This document shows, piece after piece, positions 46,008-53,289 of a stretch of DNA of 64,000 nt. The position numbers and the translations under genes were made by a program. The notes under the pieces were generated by a model. The model worked only from the letters and a program-made list of their open reading frames with translations. It had not been told where the DNA came from and made no database searches. The stretch covers positions 3,968,001-4,032,000 of the forward strand of contig NZ_CP108474.1 of assembly GCF_036226445.1 (NCBI RefSeq). Reading direction: 5' to 3'. This DNA is from Streptomyces sp. NBC_01255. GTDB lineage: Bacteria; Actinomycetota; Actinomycetes; Streptomycetales; Streptomycetaceae. How positions within the stretch are numbered: the first letter of the stretch is position 1; each line of letters opens with the position of its first letter.

Positions 46008-46448
46008 CTAACGCGAAGGCGATTCGGCATCGGGCGCGGCGGCGGCCGGACCATCGGTTGCGGCGGCGGCCTCGGCGGCAGCCTTGGCGGCGGCCTCGGC
46101 CTCGGCGAGGTTCTCCTTGCGGAACGAGTCGTAGATCTGGAGCAGCACCTGCTTCTGCCGCTCGTTGATCGAGGGATCGGCCAGGATGACAGCGCGCGTC
46201 TCCAGCTCCTCCCGCTCCTTCTCGTCGAGGATCCCGGCCCGCACGTAGAGCGTCTCGGCGGAGATCCGCAGGGCCTTGGCGACCTGCTGCAACACCTCGG
46301 CGCTGGGCTTCCGCAGCCCGCGCTCGATCTGACTCAGGTACGGATTCGACACGCCGGCGGCGTCGGCGAGCTGCCGCAGGGACAGCTGCGCGGTCCTCCG
46401 CTGCTCGCGGAGGTACTCACCGAGATTGCCGACGTTGAGCGATGCCAT
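46008..46448 (-). CDS. XRE-family regulator
   Basis: A 146-residue regulator. The HTH is at about 20-45 (LSLRQLADAAGVSNPYLSQIERGLRKPS), followed by a helical middle part and an Ala/Glu-rich tail. It matches the gene upstream of hbhA in mycobacteria. A perfect 26-bp dyad lies 27 bp upstream of its start and is the likely autoregulatory site. It heads a probable XRE-hbhA-DUF2516 operon. Confidence 0.9.
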   Translation of the reverse strand: MASLNVGNLGEYLREQRRTAQLSLRQLADAAGVSNPYLSQIERGLRKPSAEVLQQVAKALRISAETLYVRAGILDEKEREELETRAVILADPSINERQKQVLLQIYDSFRKENLAEAEAAAKAAAEAAAATDGPAAAAPDAESPSR

Positions 46449-46474
46449 GCCCCGACCATGCCAGCCTCCGCTAA

Positions 46475-46500
46475 CTATTGCAAGCAGGCGCTTGCAATAG
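46475..46500. promoter_or_regulatory. Perfect 26-bp dyad upstream of the XRE gene
   Basis: CTATTGCAAGC-AGGC-GCTTGCAATAG has 11-bp perfect arms. It is AT-rich for this genome and lies between the XRE and HEAT-repeat genes, so it can act on both promoters. Confidence 0.8.
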
Positions 46501-46572
46501 TGTCGCGGTGGCGTGGTGGCCCTTGTGGACTCGGCCGAGCTTGGCAGGTGACCCGCCGGTAGGGTCGCGCGC

Positions 46573-48546
46573 ATGGGGTGGGGATGGGATGCGGTCGACT
46601 GGGCTGGGCTGAAGCACAACTACGGGTCTGCCGACGACATACCCGGCCTGCTCCGCCGATGCGAGGGTCCGGATGCGGACGACGCCTCGGCCGAGCTGAT
46701 CAACCTGCTCTTCCATCAAGGTGGCTGGATCTGTTCCGCCGCGTCGGCCGCACTGCCCTTCGTGCTCCGCCTGGCCGCGACACCGCAGGTGCCGAGCCGC
46801 GTCGCGATGCTGAAGCTGGTGGCGATGCTGGCAGCGGAAGCCGGTCGGGTCCAAGCCCGGTTCCTCGACCTCGGCTGGGTACCCGCGTGGGAACAGGCCC
46901 TGCCCGTGGTGCTGGGTCTGCTGGACGACCCCGAGCCGGAGATCCGGCGGGACGCAGCCGATGTGCTCCGTGTCTGTGAAAGCCCCGGTGAGTCGGTTCT
47001 TCCTGGGCTGCTCCGGTGCTGGGAGGCGGAGGACGATCCGGCAACCCGCCTCGACCTGGTTCTCGCACTGGGCCAGGCGGCCCGGCGCGCGCCGGTCGGC
47101 GGGCAGGGCTCCGAGGTCTTCCGCCTGCTCCGTCGTCTGCTCGACTCTCCGGAGGCGCAGATACGCCTGGCGGCAGTGCACGCGCTCGCCCCGAAGGACC
47201 CGGGCCTGCCTACCCGGCGGCTCGGCCTCGTGCTCGAAGCGGTCCGCGATCCCACCGTCGAACTGTGGCACCACACCAGCTCGCTACGGGCCGGGGCACA
47301 GCGTGTCCACCACTGGACCGGAGGGCTGGTCACCGGCCCCGCCCCGGGCTTCGCGCTCGGTCTGCTGGCGGACCATCACGACGAGGACCAGCGGATCGGT
47401 GCCCTGGCCCAGGCGGGCAGGCTGCTGTCCCAGTGGCGCTCACCGACCGCCGCCCTTCTGCCACGCCTCGTCGCACGACTCGGCGATCCCGCCCCCGAAG
47501 TCCGCTTCCGGGCCGCCGAGCTGCTGGCCTGCCTCGGCCCGGCGGCCGCTGCCCACGCCGACGAGGTCGCCACGCTCCTCCCCGACACCGCCGCCCGCAC
47601 CACGCGCAGACGGGAGCCCGTCGGCGAGGCCGCTCTGTGGGCTCTGGCCCGGATGAACGATCCGCGCTGCCTGCCGGGGGTGATCGAACTGATCGCCGGC
47701 AAACGCTCCGGCTTCGCATCGGCTTCCGCTCACTACCCCGCGACACACCTGCACCCTGTCGTCCTCCCCGCGCTCCCCGAGGTGCTGGGCTGCCTTCCGA
47801 ACCACACCGGACTGTTCCTCCCCTCCATCTGCGACCAGCTCGTCACCGCCACGGACGACCGCCTGCTCAACGGGCTCTGCGACGTACTCGCGGCCTGGGG
47901 GCCCGCGGCAGAGGCCGCGGTTCCACAGCTGCTCGGCCTGCTGGAGGACGACCGGACGTGGCCCGCGGCGGCGAAGGCCCTGGCAGGAATCGGCTCGGCG
48001 GGGAACGGAGCACGGGACCTGCTTCTGTCCCGGTCGCGTGCCGCCGGACCGCACACGGACCTCGCGGCTTGGGCGTACTGGAAAGTCGGCGGCGAACCCG
48101 GGCCGGCCCTGGAAGTCCTCGGCCACGGCGACGCCTCGCGAGGGCGCCCCCACCCTGTCCTGCGCAAGCTCGCGGACCTGGGACCGCACGCCGCCCCCTG
48201 CGCCGACCGGCTCAGGGCGATGACGGCCGAGACCGACCCCTGGACTCGCGTCGAGGCAGCACACGCCCTGTGGGCCGCGACCGGCGACGTGGAAACCGTT
48301 GTTCCGGTGCTGACGACGGTCGTGCAGGATCTGGCCGAGGGCACCTACCAACCCGTCATGCTCCCCGCGGTGGACCACCTCGCCCGGCTCGGACAGGCGG
48401 CCCGGCCTGCCGCGCACCTCTTGCGCGACGTACCCGCTCGTGACCAGCGGCTGCGTACCAGCGGCGGCTGGCGAGGCTTCATCCAGGACGAGAGGATCCG
48501 CACCGCCGTCGGGAAGCTGCTCAGCGCATCCGGTCCCTCCGCGTGA
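46573..48546 (+). CDS. HEAT-repeat protein
   Basis: A 657-residue protein made of helical hairpins. Typical units are LPVVLGLLDDPEPEIRRDAADVL, LLRRLLDSPEAQIRLAAVHAL and LVARLGDPAPEVRFRAAELLACLGP. The first 60 residues (MGWGWDAVDWAGLKHNYGSADDIPGLL) recur in a Streptomyces family whose role I do not know. HEAT proteins serve as protein scaffolds. Some relatives sit beside toxin genes as immunity-like proteins. It stands alone and is divergent from the XRE regulator. Confidence 0.8.
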   Translation: MGWGWDAVDWAGLKHNYGSADDIPGLLRRCEGPDADDASAELINLLFHQGGWICSAASAALPFVLRLAATPQVPSRVAMLKLVAMLAAEAGRVQARFLDLGWVPAWEQALPVVLGLLDDPEPEIRRDAADVLRVCESPGESVLPGLLRCWEAEDDPATRLDLVLALGQAARRAPVGGQGSEVFRLLRRLLDSPEAQIRLAAVHALAPKDPGLPTRRLGLVLEAVRDPTVELWHHTSSLRAGAQRVHHWTGGLVTGPAPGFALGLLADHHDEDQRIGALAQAGRLLSQWRSPTAALLPRLVARLGDPAPEVRFRAAELLACLGPAAAAHADEVATLLPDTAARTTRRREPVGEAALWALARMNDPRCLPGVIELIAGKRSGFASASAHYPATHLHPVVLPALPEVLGCLPNHTGLFLPSICDQLVTATDDRLLNGLCDVLAAWGPAAEAAVPQLLGLLEDDRTWPAAAKALAGIGSAGNGARDLLLSRSRAAGPHTDLAAWAYWKVGGEPGPALEVLGHGDASRGRPHPVLRKLADLGPHAAPCADRLRAMTAETDPWTRVEAAHALWAATGDVETVVPVLTTVVQDLAEGTYQPVMLPAVDHLARLGQAARPAAHLLRDVPARDQRLRTSGGWRGFIQDERIRTAVGKLLSASGPSA

Positions 48547-48573
48547 GGTGAGCTGAGGTGAGCTGAGGTGAGT
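48544..48573. repeat. Three copies of a 10-bp unit at the HEAT gene stop
   Basis: TGAGGTGAGC occurs three times in a row (the last base of the third copy differs). The first TGA is the stop codon. Confidence 0.9.
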
Positions 48574-48647
48574 GATCCTGCGGATCCGTGTCGCGGGGAT
48601 GTCTCCCCGGTGGTGGACGAGACAGGCGTCCGTCTTCGGCCCGAGGG

Positions 48648-49913
48648 CTATCCCTGCGAATCGTCGAGGGCCTGGTAGAGCGTGGTCCAGAAGTCGTGGA
48701 TGAGGCGCGTGGAGTCGGGGGTGGACATGCCTACCTGGGTGAGCAGGATTCCGGTGAGCCCGTTCTCCGGGTCGGCGTAGGCCGTGGTGCCGGTGCCGCC
48801 GTCCCAGCCGAACTGGCCGACGGGCGCGTAGTCGCCGCGGTGGGTGCGGACCGCCATCCCGAAGCCCCAGCCGCCGTGCTGTCCCAGGCCGACCGTGGCG
48901 TGGGCGATGTTCCTGTACATGGTGTCCCGGGCGGCTTGCTGCCCGGGCGTGAGGCGGTTGGTGGTCATCAGCTCGACAGCGGGTCGGGACAGGATCCGTT
49001 CGCCACCGTGCATGCCGTGGTTCAGCAGCATCCGGAAGTAGGCGTGGTAGTCGTCGACGGTGGAGACCAGGCCGCCACCGGCGCCTTGGAACGCCGGAGG
49101 CCGGCTCGTCCTGCCGCCTTCCGCCTCGTCCCACACCAGGAACTCGCCGGTCCGCGGGTCCGGCCCGTAGAGGGGCGGCAGCCGGTCGATCTTGTCGGCG
49201 GGCACGTGGAATCCGGTGTCCTTCATCCCCAGCGGATCGAGGACGCGCTCGCGCAGGAACGTCTCCAGCGGCCGGCCCGCGACCCTGGCGACCAGCACGC
49301 CCAGCACCTCGTTGCTCAGGTCGTACTGCCACCGCTCCCCGGGCTGGTACGACAGGGGCAGTTCGCCGAGTCGGCGCATCCACTCGTCCGGCTCGGGCGC
49401 CGGGCCGGACGCCACGCCGTAGTCGGTCCGCTCGAAGGTCGCGGCCCTGATCGGGGAGTCCAGCAGCTCGAAGTCCATGCCGAGCCCGAAGGTGGACGTC
49501 AGCAGGTCCCGTACGGTGATCGGCCGCCGCGCCGGCACCGTGTCGTCCAGCGGGCCGTCGGGCCGAGTCAGGACCCGCCGGTCGGCGAGTTCGGGCAGCC
49601 ACGGATCCACCGGCTCGTCGAGGCGCAGCCTGCACTCGTCGAGCAGGATCATCGCCGCCGCCGTCGTGACCGGTTTGGTCGTGGACGCCATCCGGAAGAT
49701 CGTGTCCCGGCTCATCGGCGCGCCACCGTCGTGGCGCATCGTCCCGATCGCTTCGACGTGCGTCCGGCCGCCGCGGCCGACCAGGGCGACCAGCCCGGGA
49801 ATCCGCTTCGACTCGACATGCCGTTCCAGCACTTCGCGCAGGCGGCGCAGGCCTGCTTCTGAGAAGCCGCCGGCGCTCGTGTCCGTCGTGTTGGTCGTGT
49901 TGGTCGCGTTCAT
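48648..49913 (-). CDS. Serine hydrolase, class C beta-lactamase fold (esterase-like)
   Basis: A 421-residue cytosolic member without a signal peptide. The SxxK motif is MASTTKPVT at about 76-84, and the second motif YDLSNEVLGVL follows. The C-terminal GQHGGWGFG fits the HxG position. Relatives include EstB-type esterases and carboxypeptidase-like enzymes. ATG 49913 has AAGGAG upstream. It begins with a Thr/Asn run (MNATNTTNTTDTS). It is divergent from a MerR regulator with a perfect dyad between them. Confidence 0.87.
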   Translation of the reverse strand: MNATNTTNTTDTSAGGFSEAGLRRLREVLERHVESKRIPGLVALVGRGGRTHVEAIGTMRHDGGAPMSRDTIFRMASTTKPVTTAAAMILLDECRLRLDEPVDPWLPELADRRVLTRPDGPLDDTVPARRPITVRDLLTSTFGLGMDFELLDSPIRAATFERTDYGVASGPAPEPDEWMRRLGELPLSYQPGERWQYDLSNEVLGVLVARVAGRPLETFLRERVLDPLGMKDTGFHVPADKIDRLPPLYGPDPRTGEFLVWDEAEGGRTSRPPAFQGAGGGLVSTVDDYHAYFRMLLNHGMHGGERILSRPAVELMTTNRLTPGQQAARDTMYRNIAHATVGLGQHGGWGFGMAVRTHRGDYAPVGQFGWDGGTGTTAYADPENGLTGILLTQVGMSTPDSTRLIHDFWTTLYQALDDSQG

Positions 49914-49983
49914 CGTGAAGCTCCTTGCCCACAGCGGTTGTTCCCTGGAAGCCCCATCGCGGCGGCCGTTGCGCTGAGCGTGC

Positions 49984-50004
49984 ACCTTGACCCGAGGTCA
50001 AGGT
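49984..50004. promoter_or_regulatory. MerR-type operator
   Basis: ACCTTGACC-CGA-GGTCAAGGT, with perfect 9-bp arms, between the divergent serine hydrolase and MerR genes. The arm sequence is typical of MerR-family operators. Confidence 0.8.
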
Positions 50005-50061
50005 CAACCGCCGTCGCGGCAGGAGGTGATGAGCTGGAACAGACGCGCTACCCTCGCCCTT

Positions 50062-50841
50062 GTGATCGCAGACGGACTCACGATCGGTCAGGCGGCGGCG
50101 TTCGTGGGCGTCACGATCAAGACCGTGCGGCACTATCACCGGCTCGGCCTGGTCGACGAGCCCGAGCGGGACGGTTCCGGCTACCGGCGTTACGGGTCGG
50201 CCGACCTGCTCCGGCTCGTCCAGGCCCGGACCCTGGCCGGGGCCGGTGTGCCGCTGGCCGAGATCGGGGAGCTGCTCGACGCCGAGCCCGAGCGGTTCGC
50301 CGTCGCCCTGGACGACGTCCGCCGTCGGCTCACCGAGCAGATCGAGGAGCTGACCGCCCGGCGCGACACCCTGCACCGACTCGCCCATGGAGACCGGGCC
50401 CTGCTGCCCGACCGGGCCTGCGCGGTCCTGGACCGACTCGCCGACGTCGGCTTCACCCCCGACTACGTGGCCGCTCAGCGGGAAGCGCTGGTGCTGGCCC
50501 GGGCGATGGTTCCGGGGATCTTCGACAGCTTCCTGGCCCGGCTCGAAACCTCGCTCGACGATCCCGAGTCCGTCGAGCTGACCAAGCGAGGCCTGGACGC
50601 GAGGTCCTGGCATCCGGACGACCCGCGGATCGAGGAACTGGCGTCCGCACTGGCCGACAAGCTGCTGGCCGACCGCGCGCAGCTGGCGATGCCGACCGGG
50701 TTCCGACGCCAGTCCGACGCGGCCTCCCGGTACGGAGTGGTCAACCACCACCGGGAAGGCGAGGAGCCCTCCATCGCCCGGCTGAACGCTCTGGTCGAGG
50801 CGAACCTGCGCGCGGCCGGCATCGACGTCCCGCGTCAGTGA
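50062..50841 (+). CDS. MerR family regulator
   Basis: A 259-residue regulator from GTG 50062. The N-terminal winged HTH reads LTIGQAAAFVGVTIKTVRHYHRLGLVDEPERDGSGYRRYG. A dimerisation helix follows (about 85-115), then a C-terminal helical effector domain. GTG 50062 lies 7 bp after TACCCT, so a leaderless transcript is likely. An ATG at 50029 would add 11 residues but sits too close to AGGAGG. Its probable target is the divergent serine hydrolase. Confidence 0.88.
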   Translation: MIADGLTIGQAAAFVGVTIKTVRHYHRLGLVDEPERDGSGYRRYGSADLLRLVQARTLAGAGVPLAEIGELLDAEPERFAVALDDVRRRLTEQIEELTARRDTLHRLAHGDRALLPDRACAVLDRLADVGFTPDYVAAQREALVLARAMVPGIFDSFLARLETSLDDPESVELTKRGLDARSWHPDDPRIEELASALADKLLADRAQLAMPTGFRRQSDAASRYGVVNHHREGEEPSIARLNALVEANLRAAGIDVPRQ

Positions 50842-50899
50842 CCGCGACCGCGACCGCGGTCATGGACGGTGGTACCGCCGAAACTGCTGGTCAGGTGCC

Positions 50900-51325
50900 G
50901 TGACAGCCTCGCGTGCGATGCTGGGGAGCGTGAAGCTGGAGGATCTGGTGCGGTTGCGGCGCGCGCGGGACGTGATGGACCGCGACTACGCGCTGCCCCT
51001 CGACGTACCAGCGCTGGCCAGGGTCGCGCTGATGTCGGCCGGGCACTTCTCCCGCAGCTTCCGCGCCGCCTACGGCGAGACGCCGTACAGCTACCTCATG
51101 ACCCGGCGCGTCGAGCGGGCGAAGGCGCTGCTGCGGCGGGGCGACCTGAGCGTGACCGAGGTCTGCTTCGCCGTCGGCTGCACCTCGCTCGGGTCGTTCA
51201 GCTCGCGGTTCACCGAGCTGGTGGGCGAGACCCCGAGCGCGTACCGGGCCCGTCGTCACGAGGCGGGTGCCGTGATCCCGGCGTGCGTGGCGAAGGTCCT
51301 CACGCGCCCGACCAGGAACGACTGA
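50900..51325 (+). CDS. Small AraC family regulator
   Basis: A protein of up to 141 residues consisting almost only of the two-HTH DNA-binding domain (LDVPALARVALMSAGHFSRSFRAAYGETPYSYL and LSVTEVCFAVGCTSLGSFSSRFTELVGETPSAY). The true start may be GTG 50900, ATG 50918 or GTG 50930. It is followed 75 bp later by a VOC-family gene, a pairing common in Streptomyces, and probably controls it. Confidence 0.87.
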   Translation: MTASRAMLGSVKLEDLVRLRRARDVMDRDYALPLDVPALARVALMSAGHFSRSFRAAYGETPYSYLMTRRVERAKALLRRGDLSVTEVCFAVGCTSLGSFSSRFTELVGETPSAYRARRHEAGAVIPACVAKVLTRPTRND

Positions 51326-51400
51326 CGGCGGACGGGTCCGGCGCGGAAGCGGTCACGATCGGAGAAGCGAATTCCGGATCACCGTCGTAGCGTCGAAGCC

Positions 51401-51820
51401 ATGAACGTCAAACTCTCGCAGTGCTTCATCGCCGTCGACGACCACGACAAGGCGCTCACCTTCTACCGCGACGCCCTCGGCCTGGAGGTCCGCAACGACG
51501 TCGGCTTCGAGGGGATGCGCTGGGTGACCGTCGGTTCGCCCGCGCAGCCGGACGTGGAGATCGTCCTCGAACCGCCGCTCGCCGACCCCAACGCCTCGGC
51601 CGCCGACCGCCAGGCCATGGCGGAGCTGCTTGCCAAGGGCATGCTGCGCGGCGTGATCTTCTCCACCGACGACGTCGACGCCACCTTCGAGCACGTCCGC
51701 GCGGCCGGCGGCGAAGTGCTTCAGGAGCCGGTCGACCAGCCGTACGGCGTCCGCGACTGTGCCTTCCGCGACCCGGCGGGCAACATGCTCCGGTTCTCCC
51801 AGCCCCGCAAGGCCGGCTGA
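51401..51820 (+). CDS. VOC (glyoxalase-fold) protein
   Basis: A 139-residue protein with two beta-alpha-beta-beta-beta modules: LSQCFIAVDDHDKALTFYRDALGLEV and GVIFSTDDVDATFEHVRAAGGEVLQEP, ending DPAGNMLRFSQP. VOC proteins include dioxygenases, lyases and drug-binding resistance proteins. The specific role is not predictable. A TAGCGT box lies 7 bp before the ATG, so it may be leaderless and separately transcribed from the araC gene. Confidence 0.88.
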   Translation: MNVKLSQCFIAVDDHDKALTFYRDALGLEVRNDVGFEGMRWVTVGSPAQPDVEIVLEPPLADPNASAADRQAMAELLAKGMLRGVIFSTDDVDATFEHVRAAGGEVLQEPVDQPYGVRDCAFRDPAGNMLRFSQPRKAG

Positions 51821-51882
51821 CGACCGCCCCTCCCTGCCTCCCTTCATGGCAGCATGCCCGGAGGTCAACAGGGAGGGCCGGC

Positions 51883-52470
51883 ATGACAGTTGAGACGCAC
51901 ACCCCGGACACGACGGGCCCCCGGCGCCGCGCGGACGTCCTCGACGAGACGGCGCGCCCGGGGCCGCGCCGCTTCTCCGGTCCCGCGACAGGGGACGAGC
52001 GGCAGATGCTCGTCGGGTTCCTGGCGGACCAGCGCGCGACCCTGGTGCTGAAGTGCGCGGGCCTCACGGACGACCTGGCCGACCGCGCCGTCGCCCCGTC
52101 CACGCTCTCCCTCCTCGGCCTGGTCCGGCACCTCGCCGATGTCGAACGCCGCTGGTTCCGCGCGGTCCTCGCCGGTCAGGCCGATGCGGCGCCGCTCTTC
52201 TCGTCCCCCGCCGACCCGGACGGGGACTTCGACGGCGCTACCCCCGACGCGGCGGCCGTCACGGCGGCCTGGGACGCCTGGCACGCGGCCGTCGCCTTCG
52301 CCGAACGCTTCACGGCCGAGGCCCCCGACCTCGACGTCTCGGCCCACGACTCCTGGCGCGGAACGGTCTCGCTGCGCTGGGTCCTCCTCCACATGATCGA
52401 GGAGTACGCCCGCCACAACGGCCACGCCGACCTCCTCCGCGAACGCATCGACGGCGCGACCGGCATGTGA
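51883..52470 (+). CDS. DinB family (DUF664) protein
   Basis: A 195-residue four-helix DinB-like protein. A polar N-terminal extension (about 1-40) precedes LLGLVRHLADVERRWFRAVLAG (first metal-binding His) and a C-terminal IEEYARHNGHADLLRERIDG (the His-x3-His pair). Such proteins are thiol- or metal-dependent transferases, some using mycothiol. ATG 51883 follows GGGAGGG. It ends at a tandem-repeat array and a terminator. Confidence 0.88.
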   Translation: MTVETHTPDTTGPRRRADVLDETARPGPRRFSGPATGDERQMLVGFLADQRATLVLKCAGLTDDLADRAVAPSTLSLLGLVRHLADVERRWFRAVLAGQADAAPLFSSPADPDGDFDGATPDAAAVTAAWDAWHAAVAFAERFTAEAPDLDVSAHDSWRGTVSLRWVLLHMIEEYARHNGHADLLRERIDGATGM

Positions 52471-52474
52471 GCGG

Positions 52475-52550
52475 CGCTCCCCCGCTCAGGCGACGCTCCC
52501 CCGTTCAGTCGACGCTCCCCCGTTCAGTCGGCGCTGCCCCGCTCAGGCGA
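52475..52550. repeat. Four tandem 19-bp units
   Basis: CGCTCCCCCGTTCAGTCGA-like units at 52475, 52494, 52513 and 52532. Outer and inner copies differ at a few positions in a symmetrical way. Non-coding, directly after the DinB stop. Confidence 0.88.
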
Positions 52551-52574
52551 CGCTCGCCGCCCAGGCGGCGAGCG
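52551..52574 (+). terminator. Terminator after the DinB gene
   Basis: CGCTCGCCGC-CCAG-GCGGCGAGCG, a perfect 10-bp stem following the repeat array. Confidence 0.65.
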
Positions 52575-52713
52575 CCGCGAGCCGCTCCCCTTGCGCGGGG
52601 TCGAGCAGGGGCACGGTCATACCGCCATCGTGCCCCGCCGGGCCCGCCCCCACCAGGCACTCGTCCGCTTCCTTACCATCCGCGACGGATCGACTTTCGC
52701 TACCCTGGCAGAC

Positions 52714-53199
52714 ATGACAGCCATGGCACCCGCCCGCACCGAGCCCGACCTCTCCCATCTCCTCGACCACACCAGCCACGTCCTGCGCACCCGCATGACA
52801 GCCGAGCTCGGCGAGATCGGGCTCACCCCCCGCATGCACTGCGTCCTCGTCCACGCCCTGGAGGAGGAGCGCACGCAGGCGCAGCTCGCCGAGATCGGGG
52901 ACATGGACAAGACCACGATGGTGGTGACCGTCGACGCCCTGGAGAAGGCCGGGCTCGCCGAGCGGCAGCCGTCGAGCACCGACCGGCGGGCGCGGATCAT
53001 CGCCGTCACCGAAGAGGGGGCGAAGGTCGCCCAGCAGAGCCAGAAGATCGTCGACGGGGTCCACGAGAAGGCCCTCGCCTCCCTCCCCGACGACGAGCGC
53101 GAGGTCCTGCTCCGCGCGCTGAACCGCCTGGTCACCGGCCATCTGGAGACCCCCGTCGAGGGCCCGAAGACGGCCCGCCGGGCCCGCCAGCGCGGCTGA
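52714..53199 (+). CDS. MarR family regulator
   Basis: A 161-residue regulator with the MarR winged helix (about 45-105): TQAQLAEIGDMDKTTMVVTVDALEKAGLAERQPSSTDRRARIIAVTEEG. The ATG is 9 bp after TACCCT, with no ribosome site, so it is probably leaderless. The DHA2 exporter follows 90 bp downstream on the same strand and is the likely target, as in many MarR-drug-exporter pairs. Confidence 0.91.
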   Translation: MTAMAPARTEPDLSHLLDHTSHVLRTRMTAELGEIGLTPRMHCVLVHALEEERTQAQLAEIGDMDKTTMVVTVDALEKAGLAERQPSSTDRRARIIAVTEEGAKVAQQSQKIVDGVHEKALASLPDDEREVLLRALNRLVTGHLETPVEGPKTARRARQRG

Positions 53200-53254
53200 C
53201 CCCCGAAACTCCTCCCGTAAAAAATAGTCTGCAACAAAACCATCTGCTAACGTC

Positions 53255-53284
53255 TCTCCTGTTGCCGCCGCCGAACAGGAGAGA
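53255..53284 (+). promoter_or_regulatory. Hairpin sequestering the exporter ribosome site
   Basis: CTCTCCTGTT pairs perfectly with AACAGGAGAG around a GCC-repeat loop of 10 bases. The right arm contains AGGAGAG, the ribosome site for ATG 53290. The hairpin would hide it unless opened by a protein, ligand or ribosome. Confidence 0.6.
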
Positions 53285-53289
53285 AGCTC

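Noticed and set aside
52543..52620. 25-codon minus-strand frame MTVPLLDPAQGERLAALAAW...
   Set aside because: Looks protein-like but is too short, overlaps the DinB terminator and repeat array, and has no upstream continuation.
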